54,214 nucleotides of DNA from Cupriavidus basilensis OR16 (GCF_000243095.1 NZ_AHJE01000172.1:1-54214); one strand, 5' to 3'. Numbered from the stretch's first letter, positions 16,925-26,938 are shown. A program made the numbers and translations. The notes: generated from the letters alone by a model not told the origin.

Positions 16925-17055
16925 CCGAACAGCCCCAACAAGCCGATGATGATCAGGTAGATCGCCACGATGTAGTTCAGCAGCCGCGGCATGATCAGGA
17001 TCAGGATGCCCGCGATCAGCGAGATCAGCGGGCTGGCGTTCGTGATGGCGATCAT
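16909..17055 (-). CDS. DUF3096 small membrane protein
   Basis: A 48-aa peptide that is almost entirely hydrophobic: ASPLISLIAGILILIMPRLL, then NYIVAIYLIIIGLLGLFGG. This two-helix pattern with a central Pro-Arg-x-Leu-Asn-Tyr is typical of DUF3096. AAGGGA precedes the ATG at 17055. It sits between two phasin genes. Family function is unknown. Confidence 0.85.
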   Translation of the reverse strand: MIAITNASPLISLIAGILILIMPRLLNYIVAIYLIIIGLLGLFGGHLR

Positions 17056-17083
17056 GATGGATCCCTTTCACGGCAATGCACCC

Positions 17084-17094
17084 GGTGCACTGCG
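17084..17094. promoter_or_regulatory. Second copy of the GGTGCACTGCG motif
   Basis: An exact 11-bp match to the element before the phasin gene at 16182, here about 30 bp upstream of the DUF3096 start. The duplication suggests a common PHB-linked regulator. Confidence 0.35.
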
Positions 17095-17125
17095 ATGGAC
17101 GCGATGGCATAAAGCGGCGGCGCGG

Positions 17126-17165
17126 CTCGCCAGGCCAGGATCGCAAGCGATTCTGGCCTGGCGAG
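17126..17165. repeat. Long near-perfect hairpin between phasin-like and DUF3096 genes
   Basis: Two 19-bp arms starting CTCGCCAGGCCAG and ending CTGGCCTGGCGAG pair completely except for one G-T wobble, leaving a 2-base loop (AA). It follows the stop of the phasin-like gene by about 50 bp on the leftward transcript. No poly-T follows, so it may act as a processing or protective structure rather than a classical terminator. Confidence 0.75.
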
Positions 17166-17214
17166 GCGGTCCGCAACAAGCTTGGTGCTGGCGCGGACTT
17201 GCGCTTGCGTGCGC

Positions 17215-17640
17215 TTATTTGCCCTGTCCCTTCATCAGGTTTTTCGCCTCTTCGATATTCTGCTCCGCGCGCTTGGTGATCACGGCCAGCGCCTCGGCCT
17301 GCGACTTCTGCGCCATCTCCGCCAGTTCACGCATGTTGTTGAACGCCGTCTGCAGGCCCTGCTGAACGAACTCGCCCTGCTTGGCCATCGCCTCGGCCGG
17401 GTTGCCGCCGGTGGTCATTTTTTGCGCCGCCGACTGGATCTCCTGCATGGTCTTGCTCAGGATCTCCGTTTGCTTCTGCACCAGTGCCTGCATACCTTCG
17501 TAGGCCACCTTGTTGGCCTCGGTGATGGCTTCGATATCCTTGCGCCTCGCTTCGATCACCGAAGTCATATCGACCCCGGGGAGCTTGTACTGCTCAAGCA
17601 ACTTGCTGAAATCGGTAAACGGATTGGACGGTATCGACAT
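17215..17640 (-). CDS. Phasin family protein
   Basis: 141 aa, mainly amphipathic helix. It has NPFTDFSKLLEQYKLPGVDMTSVIEARRKDIEA at the N-terminus, then a coiled-coil-like region rich in Gln and Glu, and a Lys/Gly tail (NLMKGQGK). This matches the shorter phasin subfamily distinct from the PhaP at 16303. ATG at 17640 has AGGAG 7 bp before it; the longer frame to 17766 has no support. Likely localised on PHB granules. Confidence 0.88.
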   Translation of the reverse strand: MSIPSNPFTDFSKLLEQYKLPGVDMTSVIEARRKDIEAITEANKVAYEGMQALVQKQTEILSKTMQEIQSAAQKMTTGGNPAEAMAKQGEFVQQGLQTAFNNMRELAEMAQKSQAEALAVITKRAEQNIEEAKNLMKGQGK

Positions 17641-17946
17641 GATGCATCTCCTCGCTGGGGGTAGGTGAAGCAGGAAACTGGCCGCACCGGAATCCGGATG
17701 GTTCTGCTCAATTGACTTCTCGATCGCCGGCGCGGTAGCACAAGTGTAGCGCGTGCCGCACGCCACTAGGAGAGGAATGCGGCACCGTTTTTACCCGGGC
17801 GCCCCGAAATCCACTTCAGGCCGCCCCCGGCATTCACCGCGCCGTTCGAATTCGGCGAACGCTTGCTTGAAAACTATGAACTGGCCCATGCCGGGGGCCG
17901 CCGATACACTCGCCCGCACCATCACTACCTGTCTTGCGGAGAACCC

Positions 17947-19119
17947 ATGCTTCATCAGGCCCTGGCCGGCATCAAGGTGCTGGATTTGTCCCGGATACTG
18001 GCCGGCCCATGGTGCACGCAGAACCTCGCCGACCTGGGCGCCGAAGTCACCAAGGTGGAACGCCCCGGGCACGGCGACGATACGCGCGGCTGGGGCCCGC
18101 CCTACCTGCAGGCGCCCGAGGGCGCCGATGGCGCGGACGGCCTCTCCGCCTACTTCATCTGCTGCAACCGCGGCAAGCAATCCGTAGCCATCGATTACGC
18201 TACCCCCGAGGGCGCCGCGCAGATCCGGGAGCTCGCACGGCAAGCGGATGTGCTGGTGGAGAACTACAAGGTCGGCACGCTGCGCCGCTACGGCCTGGAC
18301 TACGACACGCTCAAGGCGCTCAACCCGCGTCTGGTCTACTTGTCGATCACCGGCTTCGGCCAGAGCGGCCCGATGGCCGACAAGCCCGGCTACGACTACG
18401 TGTTCCAGGGCATGGGCGGGCTGATGAGCTACACCGGGCATGCCGACGGCGAGCCGGGCGCCGGCCCGCTGCGCACCGGCGTGGCGGTGGTGGACCTGAC
18501 CACCGGCATGTATGCCACCTCGGCCGTGCTGGCGGCCCTGCTGCGCCGTCATGCCACCGGCGCGGGCGAGTACCTGGATATCGCCTTGCTCGACGTGGCC
18601 GTGGCGCTCAATGCCAACCAGGCATCGAACTACCTGGTGTCCGGCAAGGCGCCGCAACGCAGCGGCAATGCGCATCCCAATTGCGCGCCGTACGAAGTCT
18701 TCCGCTGCGCGGATGGCTACCTGATCCTCGCCATCGGCAACGACACACAGTTTGCCCGCTTCTGCGAAGTGGCCGGCCTCGGGGTGCTGGCAACGGACAC
18801 GCGCTACGCCACCAACTCCGCGCGCATCGCCAACCTGCCGGCCCTGCGCAAGCTGCTCACCGAAGTGTTCCCCACCCGCGACCGGCAAAGCTGGACGCAA
18901 GCCTTCGACGCGGCCGGCGTGCCATGGGGCCCGATCCACTCGATGGAAGAAGTCTTCGCGCATCCGCAAGTGGCGCACCGCCAGCTCGTGCAAGAAGCCG
19001 AGCACCCGGTGCTCGGCCGCGTGCCGATGATCCGCAACCCCATGCTGGCCGGTAGCGGCGCGCGAGCGCTGGCGCCGCCACCGCTGCTCGATGAGCACGG
19101 CCGGCGCAACGGCGGCTAG
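17947..19119 (+). CDS. Family III CoA-transferase (CaiB/BaiF)
   Basis: 390 aa. N-terminal LAGIKVLDLSRILAGPWC, then NLADLGAEVTKVERPGHGDDTRGWGP, NRGKQS, a catalytic Asp in PGYDYVFQGMGG (Asp150), and a C-terminal swap domain with GVPWGPIHSMEEVFAHPQV. It moves CoA between carboxylates through an aspartyl-CoA intermediate. ATG at 17947 with GGAG upstream was chosen over an ATG 28 codons earlier. A Bug receptor and an enoyl-CoA hydratase follow, giving an uptake, activation and hydration set for an unknown organic acid. Confidence 0.93.
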   Translation: MLHQALAGIKVLDLSRILAGPWCTQNLADLGAEVTKVERPGHGDDTRGWGPPYLQAPEGADGADGLSAYFICCNRGKQSVAIDYATPEGAAQIRELARQADVLVENYKVGTLRRYGLDYDTLKALNPRLVYLSITGFGQSGPMADKPGYDYVFQGMGGLMSYTGHADGEPGAGPLRTGVAVVDLTTGMYATSAVLAALLRRHATGAGEYLDIALLDVAVALNANQASNYLVSGKAPQRSGNAHPNCAPYEVFRCADGYLILAIGNDTQFARFCEVAGLGVLATDTRYATNSARIANLPALRKLLTEVFPTRDRQSWTQAFDAAGVPWGPIHSMEEVFAHPQVAHRQLVQEAEHPVLGRVPMIRNPMLAGSGARALAPPPLLDEHGRRNGG

Positions 19120-19165
19120 TGCCAGCGCGCACCAACACATAAACAAATCCATCCGGAGACATCGC

Positions 19166-20137
19166 TTGAACACACGCATCATCGCCACCACCCTGCTCAC
19201 GGGCCTGAACCTTGCCGGCGGCGCGCACGCCTCGGCCTACCCGGACAAGCCCATCAAGCTGATCGTGCCCTACGCAGCCGGCGGCACCACCGACATCATC
19301 GCGCGCATCGTCGGCACGCGGCTCGGCGCTGTGCTCAAGCAGCCTGTTGTCGTGGAAAACCGTCCCGGCGCCGGCGGTGCGGTGGGCAGCGCCTACGCGG
19401 CCAAGCAGCCGGCCGACGGCTATACGCTGGTCATGGAAGTGGAAAGCTCGCACGCGGTCAACCCCAATGTGTACGCCAAAACAGCCTATGACCCCGTCAA
19501 GGATTTCGAACCCATCAGCAACCTCGCCGACGTACCCAACGTGCTGGTGGTCAACCCCGCCTTCCCGGCCAGCGACCTGTCCGCCTTTATCAAGCTGCTG
19601 AAGGCCAACCCGGGCAAGTACTCCTTCGGCTCGTCCGGCAATGGCGGCCTGAGCCATATGAACGGCGAGTTGTTCATGAACGAGACCGGTACCAGGATGC
19701 TCCACGTGCCCTACAAGGGCCTGGGTCCCGCGCTCAACGATGCGGTGGCGGGACAGATCCAGGTGGTGTTCGACAACATCCCCTCCTCCTCCAGCCTGAT
19801 TCAAGGCAACCGCCTGCGCCCGCTGGCCGTTGCGGCCAAACAGCGGCTAAAGGTGCTGCCCAATGTGCCAACCTATGCCGAGGCCGGCCTGCCGGCCATG
19901 AACAATCCCTCCTGGTTCGGCCTGGGCGCGCCCGCCGGCACGCCAGCGGCTATCCTGGACAAGCTCAACGACGCAGTGCGGCAAGTGCTGGCCGACCCCG
20001 AGATCGTCACCGCCATCGAGAAGCAAGGCGCCCTTCCCGCACCCATGGCGCGCAAGGCATTCGCCGACCTGATCCGCAGCCAGAACGCGCACTGGAAGAA
20101 GGTCGTCGAAGATATCCATTTCACCAAATTGCAGTAA
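19166..20137 (+). CDS. Bug/TctC-type periplasmic solute receptor
   Basis: 323 aa from a TTG start that has CCGGAGAC 5-6 bp upstream; the longer ATG reading would precede the signal peptide with an unrelated stretch. Signal peptide, then AYPDKPIKLIVPYAAGGTTDIIAR, VVVENRPGAGG and the usual PTYAEAGLP and GLGAPAGTPAAILDKL blocks. It captures an unknown solute in the periplasm. It lies between a CoA-transferase and an enoyl-CoA hydratase, with 9 bp to the latter, so its ligand is probably the substrate of those enzymes. Confidence 0.93.
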   Translation: MNTRIIATTLLTGLNLAGGAHASAYPDKPIKLIVPYAAGGTTDIIARIVGTRLGAVLKQPVVVENRPGAGGAVGSAYAAKQPADGYTLVMEVESSHAVNPNVYAKTAYDPVKDFEPISNLADVPNVLVVNPAFPASDLSAFIKLLKANPGKYSFGSSGNGGLSHMNGELFMNETGTRMLHVPYKGLGPALNDAVAGQIQVVFDNIPSSSSLIQGNRLRPLAVAAKQRLKVLPNVPTYAEAGLPAMNNPSWFGLGAPAGTPAAILDKLNDAVRQVLADPEIVTAIEKQGALPAPMARKAFADLIRSQNAHWKKVVEDIHFTKLQ

Positions 20138-20146
20138 GGCAAAACC

Positions 20147-20923
<777 letters not shown>

Positions 20924-21003
20924 GCGGGCGCATGAGCCGGCTGACGTCAATCAGCTGCCAGAACTTGATGCGGTAGCGATAAACACTGGCGCGGTGCCAG
21001 CGG

Positions 21004-21111
21004 CTACCAGCTCCAGCGCACGCCCAGGTTACCGAAGATGCTGTTGCGGGGCGTGCTGTCCAGGTTGGTGGTATAGCCGGCCGAAGCGCAAAGGCTGCAG
21101 CTGCGGTTCAT
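21004..21111 (-). pseudogene. C-terminal remnant of an outer-membrane beta-barrel protein
   Basis: A 35-codon frame beginning inside the acylase stop (ATGA overlap at 21108-21111). It reads AGYTTNLDSTPRNSIFGNLGVRWSW and then stops. The alternating pattern and terminal aromatic Trp resemble the last beta-strand of an autotransporter or other outer-membrane barrel. Nothing upstream belongs to such a protein, so this looks like the leftover end of a gene joined to the acylase by deletion. Confidence 0.4.
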
Positions 21112-23681
21112 CGCGGTGCGACCGCGACCCTTTCCTCGCTGCGCGTATGCCGCGCGACCTCGCCCGCCTCCAGGCGCAGCGGCTTGCGGCCGAAGCCCGT
21201 ATAGAGTGCGAGCTGGTCGCTGTAGTGCGGTGAGCGGGTGCCATCCGGCGCGACGAACCCGCTCTGCCCCGGCGCCACCACATCCCATGCCTGGGTCTTG
21301 CCGGCAGCGGCGGCACTGCCGAACACGATCAGGTCATTCTCCGTCCCGCGGTTCTGGTACTCCGGCACACGGATGGCTTCGGCCGCATCCGCCTGCGGAA
21401 TGCCGAAGAAGTTGTTCGCGCGGAAGGTGAGCAGCACGGCTGGCGGTTGCCAGCGGGCGATATCGTCCCCGTACTTGGCCGACAGCGATGTCCAGGTGTC
21501 GCCCAGTGCGGCGCGAATGACATCATCTGGCGCAGCGCCGCCAAACAGGTCCACGCGCTGGGGAATGGCCGAGCGAGATCCCAGCAACGCCTCGTAAAGA
21601 ACCTTGCTGCCCGTGCTGAGGTTCAGCGAGCCGGTGGGGCCATCCTGCGTCGTCTCGTAGCCGCTGGCCATGTACCACTTGTCGAACGGCGCGGGAACCG
21701 CCTTGACGACGGTCCTTGCCAGCATCGACGTGAGCCAGGCATTCATGATGGCCGAGCCGGGCTGGGCGTACTTTCCGGTGTCGCGCGGATCGTCGTTGAT
21801 GCCGTTCCAGCCCGCCAGCGTATCGGCAAGGCGGCGGCGCGGGTCATCGGCAGGCAGCGCCGCCGCGGCATTGCGGATGAACGGCAGGAAGTGCCGCACG
21901 TTCAGGTCCGAGCGGCTGGTGTCCTTCAGGATCTGCCAGGCATCGTCGCTGTCGAGCGTCGCGTGCGCCTCGATGCGATGCTGGATTTCGACATTACGAT
22001 CCGCCGCACCCCACAGGAAGGCAAAGAGGTCAGAGGCCGGGTAGCCCTGCTCAGGCGAGATATAGCCGGAGCGCGGGTTGTAGACCTGCGGGTTGGTGGA
22101 GAACGGCAGCACGCCGCGCCAGTCCCATTCCCCGGTACCGGGCACGGGCAGGCGCGGGTCGTGGCCCGTCCGACGATGCGGATAGGCGCCGGTGTGCGCG
22201 TATCCGATATTGCCCTGGCGGTCCGCGTAATACCAGTTGATGGTCAGGGCCTGCCGTGCGGCCTGGGCCGTCCAGCTCTTCCAGTCATGCGCCTGCGCCT
22301 GGTGGGTCCACGCCAGGAGCGATTGGACTTCCTTTCCGCTCCAGGCGCGTGCCTTGGCATAGGCAGTGTGCGTGGCGTCGTCCCGCTGCATGACGATGCC
22401 GTGCACGGTGCGGTAGACGACGAGTGTCACGGGCGCGCCATCCTTGACGTGGATGATCTCGGCGCGCTTTTGCATCTGCACCCACTTGCCGTTGTGCCAG
22501 TAGAAGTCAGGCCGAGCAGGGTCGACGCGCTCGGCGAACATGTCGATGTCGTCGCCAAAGCCGGCAGTCGATCCCCATGAGATCTTGCCGTTGTGGCCAA
22601 ACAGGATGCAAGGGTAAGCAAACGGCGTATTGCCGACGATATCGAAGCCCGCGCCATGCAGGCCAATACCGTAGGTGTAACCCGGGTTGAACCAGCCAAA
22701 CTGCGGTCCGTTGAGCATGATCGCCTTGGCGCCGCGCGCACGCTGCTTGCCGATCACCCACATATTGCTGGTGCTCGGGAAGCCGGCAAGGCCGTTGGCG
22801 CCGCTCTGCGCATACTGGGCGAACACGGTGTCGCGGTTGGCCTGCGCGTCGAGCGCGAGCAGCATGCCGTCATCACCGCGCGCGGGCCGCTCCGCCATCG
22901 GCGGCGGTCCGTCGTAGCGCGGCAACGTGTAGGCAAGGTCGCCGGTGCCTGCCGGGGCGCCGAGCCGTATCGGGTAAGTACGCTCGCCGGCTGCGATGGT
23001 GGTGACCGCCTTCGGATTGACGAGCCACTTCAATTGCGTGAACAGGTCCATGCCACGCGCTTCGCCATACCGGTCTTTCAGGGCGGTGAGCAGCGCCAGG
23101 TTGTCCACCTCGCTGGTGCTGTCGGAGAAGCGGTTCGCCATGGTACCGACGAACACCATCGCCACGTCGAATGCGCTCCAGTCCGACGGCTTGAAGCCGG
23201 CATCGTTGAACTGCTTTGGCATCAAGGTGTCAGGCCGCGCACGGACCTGCGCGATCCACGCATTCATCCCGGCGGCATAGCCATCGAGGATGTCGCGCTC
23301 CTTTTTCGGCAAGGCCGCGATTTGTTGCTCGATCGCCGCGGGCCAGTAGTTGCCGCGCGTTGCCAGGTCGAACTTGACGAACTTCTCGCCCAGCACCTCG
23401 GCCACCGTGCCTTGCGTGCTGCGCCTTGCCATCTCCATCTGGAACAGCCGGTCTTGCGCGACGGCATAGGCATAGCCATAGAAAAGCTTGTAGGCGGTAT
23501 CCGCGTAGATATGCGGCACGCCATACGCGTCCCGCTTGATCACGACCTGCTGCGCGGCATGGGACGAGGCCGCATGCGCCGTCGCAAGACCAATGGGAAT
23601 ATCCGCGATGCCGCCGAGGGCAAGGATGACGGCAGTCGATGCAATGCAGGGAATGCGGGCAAGGCGGGGGCGCAGGGTCAT
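21108..23681 (-). CDS. pac: Penicillin G acylase-type N-terminal nucleophile amidase
   Basis: An 857-aa precursor very similar along its length to E. coli penicillin G acylase. A signal peptide (about 37 aa) is followed by the alpha chain, a spacer, and the beta chain starting at Ser305 in ST-SNMWVIG, the autocatalytic cut site and nucleophile. Other active-site marks are NGPQFGW, WGSTAGFGDDIDMFAE (calcium acids) and the oxyanion Asn in FRANNFFG. Such enzymes hydrolyse phenylacetyl and related amides in the periplasm. All key residues are present and the frame is intact. A TetR-type palindrome lies 54-65 bp upstream. Confidence 0.95.
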   Translation of the reverse strand: MTLRPRLARIPCIASTAVILALGGIADIPIGLATAHAASSHAAQQVVIKRDAYGVPHIYADTAYKLFYGYAYAVAQDRLFQMEMARRSTQGTVAEVLGEKFVKFDLATRGNYWPAAIEQQIAALPKKERDILDGYAAGMNAWIAQVRARPDTLMPKQFNDAGFKPSDWSAFDVAMVFVGTMANRFSDSTSEVDNLALLTALKDRYGEARGMDLFTQLKWLVNPKAVTTIAAGERTYPIRLGAPAGTGDLAYTLPRYDGPPPMAERPARGDDGMLLALDAQANRDTVFAQYAQSGANGLAGFPSTSNMWVIGKQRARGAKAIMLNGPQFGWFNPGYTYGIGLHGAGFDIVGNTPFAYPCILFGHNGKISWGSTAGFGDDIDMFAERVDPARPDFYWHNGKWVQMQKRAEIIHVKDGAPVTLVVYRTVHGIVMQRDDATHTAYAKARAWSGKEVQSLLAWTHQAQAHDWKSWTAQAARQALTINWYYADRQGNIGYAHTGAYPHRRTGHDPRLPVPGTGEWDWRGVLPFSTNPQVYNPRSGYISPEQGYPASDLFAFLWGAADRNVEIQHRIEAHATLDSDDAWQILKDTSRSDLNVRHFLPFIRNAAAALPADDPRRRLADTLAGWNGINDDPRDTGKYAQPGSAIMNAWLTSMLARTVVKAVPAPFDKWYMASGYETTQDGPTGSLNLSTGSKVLYEALLGSRSAIPQRVDLFGGAAPDDVIRAALGDTWTSLSAKYGDDIARWQPPAVLLTFRANNFFGIPQADAAEAIRVPEYQNRGTENDLIVFGSAAAAGKTQAWDVVAPGQSGFVAPDGTRSPHYSDQLALYTGFGRKPLRLEAGEVARHTRSEERVAVAPR

Positions 23682-23734
23682 GATGTCTCCGGGGTCTTTT
23701 TTCTTTATGGCGCCGGCACATCCTAAAATAAACC

Positions 23735-23746
23735 GACCGGGCGGTC
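23735..23746. promoter_or_regulatory. TetR-type palindrome in the acylase promoter
   Basis: GACCG-GG-CGGTC in an AT-rich setting (AAACC before, CAATTAATAAA after), the common shape of TetR-family operators. It lies between the acylase start and the AT-rich promoter stretch. No TetR gene is in the window. The rest of the 395-bp gap up to 24076 shows no convincing gene. Confidence 0.5.
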
Positions 23747-24076
23747 AATTAATAAAGGCGCATCTGCCCCTGCAACAATTCCCTCCGGCTGTTTGCGCTG
23801 ACTTCCGTGCACGAGTCGCTGCAGTCGCCCATGTGGCAAGGCGTTTTTTCAGGGACGTATCCCAGTCCGGAAGGAACGAGTCGGAATGGAACGTCCTCGC
23901 CCCATGAAATTCAGTCAGCGTCACTTCCGGGATTGGTGACGGACGGTAATTTGCATCGTTGACGCGACAGTACCCTGGCGCACCTGGCGGAATGCTTGCG
24001 CCGACGTCATTCCCGACTCCCTACCAAGGTGTGCACTCGGGCCCCAGAGCGGCGGAAAAGTTGGTGTCTCTGCCCC

Positions 24077-24364
24077 CTACGGCAAATGTCTGCCGGGAAG
24101 TGAAGGCGTCTTTCCGCGTGCGCCACTGGCGCGCACCGCGTGTCGGTCGGTGGCTCGCGTGCGGTTCCTGTCCCGGCCCGCTGCATTGAGCCCATGGCTG
24201 TCCGGCAGGCTGCGCCCGCCCAGGTAATTGTCCGCGCGGCCACCGAAAGCGCCGAGCCTGACTTCCTCGCCCATCCCCCCGACAACATGCTGCGCCTGGG
24301 CGGCCCCCGAGGTCGCCGCCAGCATGGCAATCGCCATCAGGGCAAACGAGTAGATCTTGTTCAT
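24077..24364 (-). CDS. Small secreted hypothetical protein
   Basis: 95 aa: a clear signal peptide (MNKIYSFALMAIAMLAATSG, cleavage near AQA-Q), then GGMGEEVRLGAFGGRADNYLGG and an Arg-rich tail with no known domain. CAGGAAAA stands 5-8 bp upstream of the ATG at 24364. I do not recognise a family. The basic low-complexity tail could be the product of a frameshift, but no continuation in another frame is evident. Confidence 0.5.
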   Translation of the reverse strand: MNKIYSFALMAIAMLAATSGAAQAQHVVGGMGEEVRLGAFGGRADNYLGGRSLPDSHGLNAAGRDRNRTRATDRHAVRASGARGKTPSLPGRHLP

Positions 24365-24613
24365 GCGATTTTCCTGCATTTCATGTAATACGGCATGCCG
24401 CTGTATTGTCGGCCGCAGTCTTTTGGGGCTCGGGGAGCATAGTGCGACTGGCCTCCCTCGGTTGTAATCAATTGTTAGCTCCTGGCAAGTGCGAGGGCGA
24501 AAAGCCACAATGCATCAACAGCAGGCGTCGCTGAACATCGAAGCCCTTCGTCACATCCGTCATCGTTGTCTCCATTTTCTTGTGAGGTGCGCTGTGCCTC
24601 TGCTATCCGCCGG

Positions 24614-25771
24614 CTACCGCTTGGCGCCGAACTCCGCCTCCTCCCGGGTCCATCCGGCCACTTGACCGCTGAGGCTCACGCCGATCCCCGGCCGCGTGGG
24701 CACCAGCATGCGGCCGTCCTTGATTTCGAGGCGTTCGTTGAACAATGGCTCCAGCCATTCGAAGTGCTCCACCCAAGGCTCGCGCGAATACGCTGCCGCA
24801 AGGTGGACATGCAACTCCATGGCAAAGTGAGGGGCGATCATCAGCCCCGCGTGATCAGCCAGCGTTGCCACCGTCAGGAAAGGCGTGATGCCGCCCACGC
24901 GCGGACCATCGGGCATCAGGTAATCGGCCGCGCGATGGCGTATCAGGTCCCAGTGTTCGGCTACGCTCGTCAGCATCTCGCCAGTGGCGATCGGCGTGTC
25001 GAACTGGGCGGCCAAGGCGGCATGGCCTTCGCAGTCGTAGGCGTCCAGCGGCTCCTCGATCCAGATCAGGTTGAACTGCTCCAAGATCCGGCACATGCGC
25101 TGCGCGGTCGGCCGATCCCACTGCTGGTTGGCATCGACCATCAGCGGGAAGCCATCGCCCAGGTGCTTGCGCACCGTTTCCACCCGCTTGATGTCGGCGG
25201 CGCAGTCGGGCTGGCCGACCTTCAGCTTGATGCCGCCGATGCCCTTCTCCACCGATTTGCTCGCGTTCACCAGGAGCTGGTCGAGCGGCGTATGAAGAAA
25301 GCCGCCCGAAGTGTTGTAGCACTTCACCGAGTCGCGGTGCGCACCGAGAAGCTTCGCCAGAGGCAGGTTGGCGCGCTTGGCCTTGAGGTCCCACAGCGCG
25401 ACGTCGAATGCGCCAATGGCTTGCGTAGCCAAGCCGCTGCGCCCAACGGATGCGCCCGCCCAGATCAGCTTGTTCCACAGCCGCGCGATGTCGTTGGCAT
25501 CCTCGCCGATCAGCGCCGGCGCGATCTCCTTGGCATGTGCGAATTGCCCGGGGCCCCCGGCCCGCTTGGAGTAGCTGAATCCGATCCCCTTGCCACCGCC
25601 CTGCGTCTCGATCTCGGCAAAGAGAATCGCGATCTCGGTCATCGGCTTCTGTCTGCCGGTCAGCACCTTGGCGTCGCTGATGGGTGTTGCGAGCGGCAGG
25701 TACACCGACGAAAGCCGTATCGACGCGATATTGTCGTTTGCGCCGGTCTTCTGCTGATGCTGCATGGTCAT
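24614..25771 (-). CDS. Enolase-superfamily sugar-acid dehydratase (galactarate/talarate dehydratase-like)
   Basis: 385 aa of the mandelate-racemase subgroup. The catalytic set is complete: KxK as IKLKVGQ (Lys182, Lys184), metal ligands Asp213 (MVDANQQW), Glu239 (WIEEP) and Glu265 (TGEML), and the general base His315 (APHFAMELH). These match the pattern of L-talarate/galactarate dehydratase, which dehydrates an aldarate to a 5-keto-4-deoxy sugar acid; the exact sugar acid is inference. The start at 25771 has AGGAG 8 bp upstream. A Bug receptor gene lies directly upstream in the same operon, below LacI-type operators. Confidence 0.9.
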   Translation of the reverse strand: MTMQHQQKTGANDNIASIRLSSVYLPLATPISDAKVLTGRQKPMTEIAILFAEIETQGGGKGIGFSYSKRAGGPGQFAHAKEIAPALIGEDANDIARLWNKLIWAGASVGRSGLATQAIGAFDVALWDLKAKRANLPLAKLLGAHRDSVKCYNTSGGFLHTPLDQLLVNASKSVEKGIGGIKLKVGQPDCAADIKRVETVRKHLGDGFPLMVDANQQWDRPTAQRMCRILEQFNLIWIEEPLDAYDCEGHAALAAQFDTPIATGEMLTSVAEHWDLIRHRAADYLMPDGPRVGGITPFLTVATLADHAGLMIAPHFAMELHVHLAAAYSREPWVEHFEWLEPLFNERLEIKDGRMLVPTRPGIGVSLSGQVAGWTREEAEFGAKR

Positions 25772-25845
25772 GCTTGTGCTCCTGATTCCTTGAGATGCGA
25801 CCCACGAGGCCGCTTGGTGATGCCTGGTGATGCCTGGTGCGGGCC

Positions 25846-26840
25846 CTACTCGACCGTTGCACCGGAGTCCCGGACGGTCTTGCCCCATTTCTCTATTTCA
25901 GCCTTGACGAACTCGCTAGCCTTGGCGGGTGAGCCGCCGACCACGACGAAACCTGCGGCCTCGAGTTTTTCCTTGACCTTGGGATTGGCCATCGCCTTGT
26001 CCGATGCGGCGGCGAGTTTGTCGATGATGGCCTTGGGCGTGCCTGCAGGGGCAGCCAGGCCGAACCAGGAAACCGCCGAGAAACCGGGGAAGCCGGACTC
26101 GGCGATGGTCGGCACGTTCGGATACGAGGGGTTGCGCTCGGCGCTGAAAACGGCAATGGGCCGCAGCTTCCCTGACTTGACGTACGGCAGCAGAACGTCC
26201 TGGTTCAGCGTGAGGATGGGCACATGGCCGGCGAGCGTGTCGCTGATGGCGGCGGCGCCGCCCCTGTATGGCACAGCCGTGATCTTGAACCCTGCGGCGG
26301 ACTCGAGCATCTGCATGCCCAGGTGGTTCGAAGAGCCGTTGCCGGAATTGGCCGCCTGGTATTTGCCGGGCGAGGCTTTGACGAGCTTGAGGAACTCCTG
26401 GATGGTCTTGGCCGGAAACTCGGGGTTCACCACCAGCACATTCGGCCCGGTCGCCAGCAAGGAGATGTGGGCAAAGTCCTTGTCCGCGTACGGCAGCTTG
26501 TTGTAGAGGCTGTAGTTGATCGCGTTCGAACCAACGCCCGAAATCAGCAAGGTGTAGCCGTCTGGCGCTGCACGAGCCACCGCCACGGAGCCGATCCCGC
26601 CATTGGCGCCGCCCTTGTTCTCCACGACGAACGACTGTCCGAGTTGGGCTTGCAGTTCAGCGGCCAGGATCCGGCCCATTGCGTCGGAGCTGCCCCCGCG
26701 GGGAACGGCACAACGATGTTCACCGGCTTGGCGGGATATGGCTGCTGGGACGCCGCCGGCAGCGCCAGCGTGACGGCAGCGAGCGCCACCGCCATCGAGA
26801 GAACGTAACGGCGCGTCTGCGCCTGGCAAATCTTGGTCAT
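25846..26840 (-). pseudogene. Bug/TctC-type receptor with one-base frameshift
   Basis: The first 49 codons (signal peptide MTKICQAQTRRYVLSMAVAL, then PAKPVNIVVPFPAG) are in one frame. The rest, from GSSDAMGRILAAEL to RDSGATVE, is in the next. The break is at 26696-26703 in a run of five G (coding strand); six would restore PAGGSSDAMG and a normal 331-aa receptor. It is first in the operon with the sugar-acid dehydratase, so its ligand was probably an aldarate. It could be a real null or a homopolymer error. Confidence 0.88.
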
Positions 26841-26938
26841 GGGTGTCTCCTGCCTGATGGACTGGGCTGCCTCATGCGTGACAGGGCGCGCCCTTCTATT
26901 CGTTGCCAACACGCTTTTCGTCAATAAAACGCGCAACG

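Noticed and set aside
24566..26506. A 646-codon plus-strand open frame
   Set aside because: It lies antisense to the sugar-acid dehydratase and Bug receptor, both of which have full family motifs; the antisense product has none.
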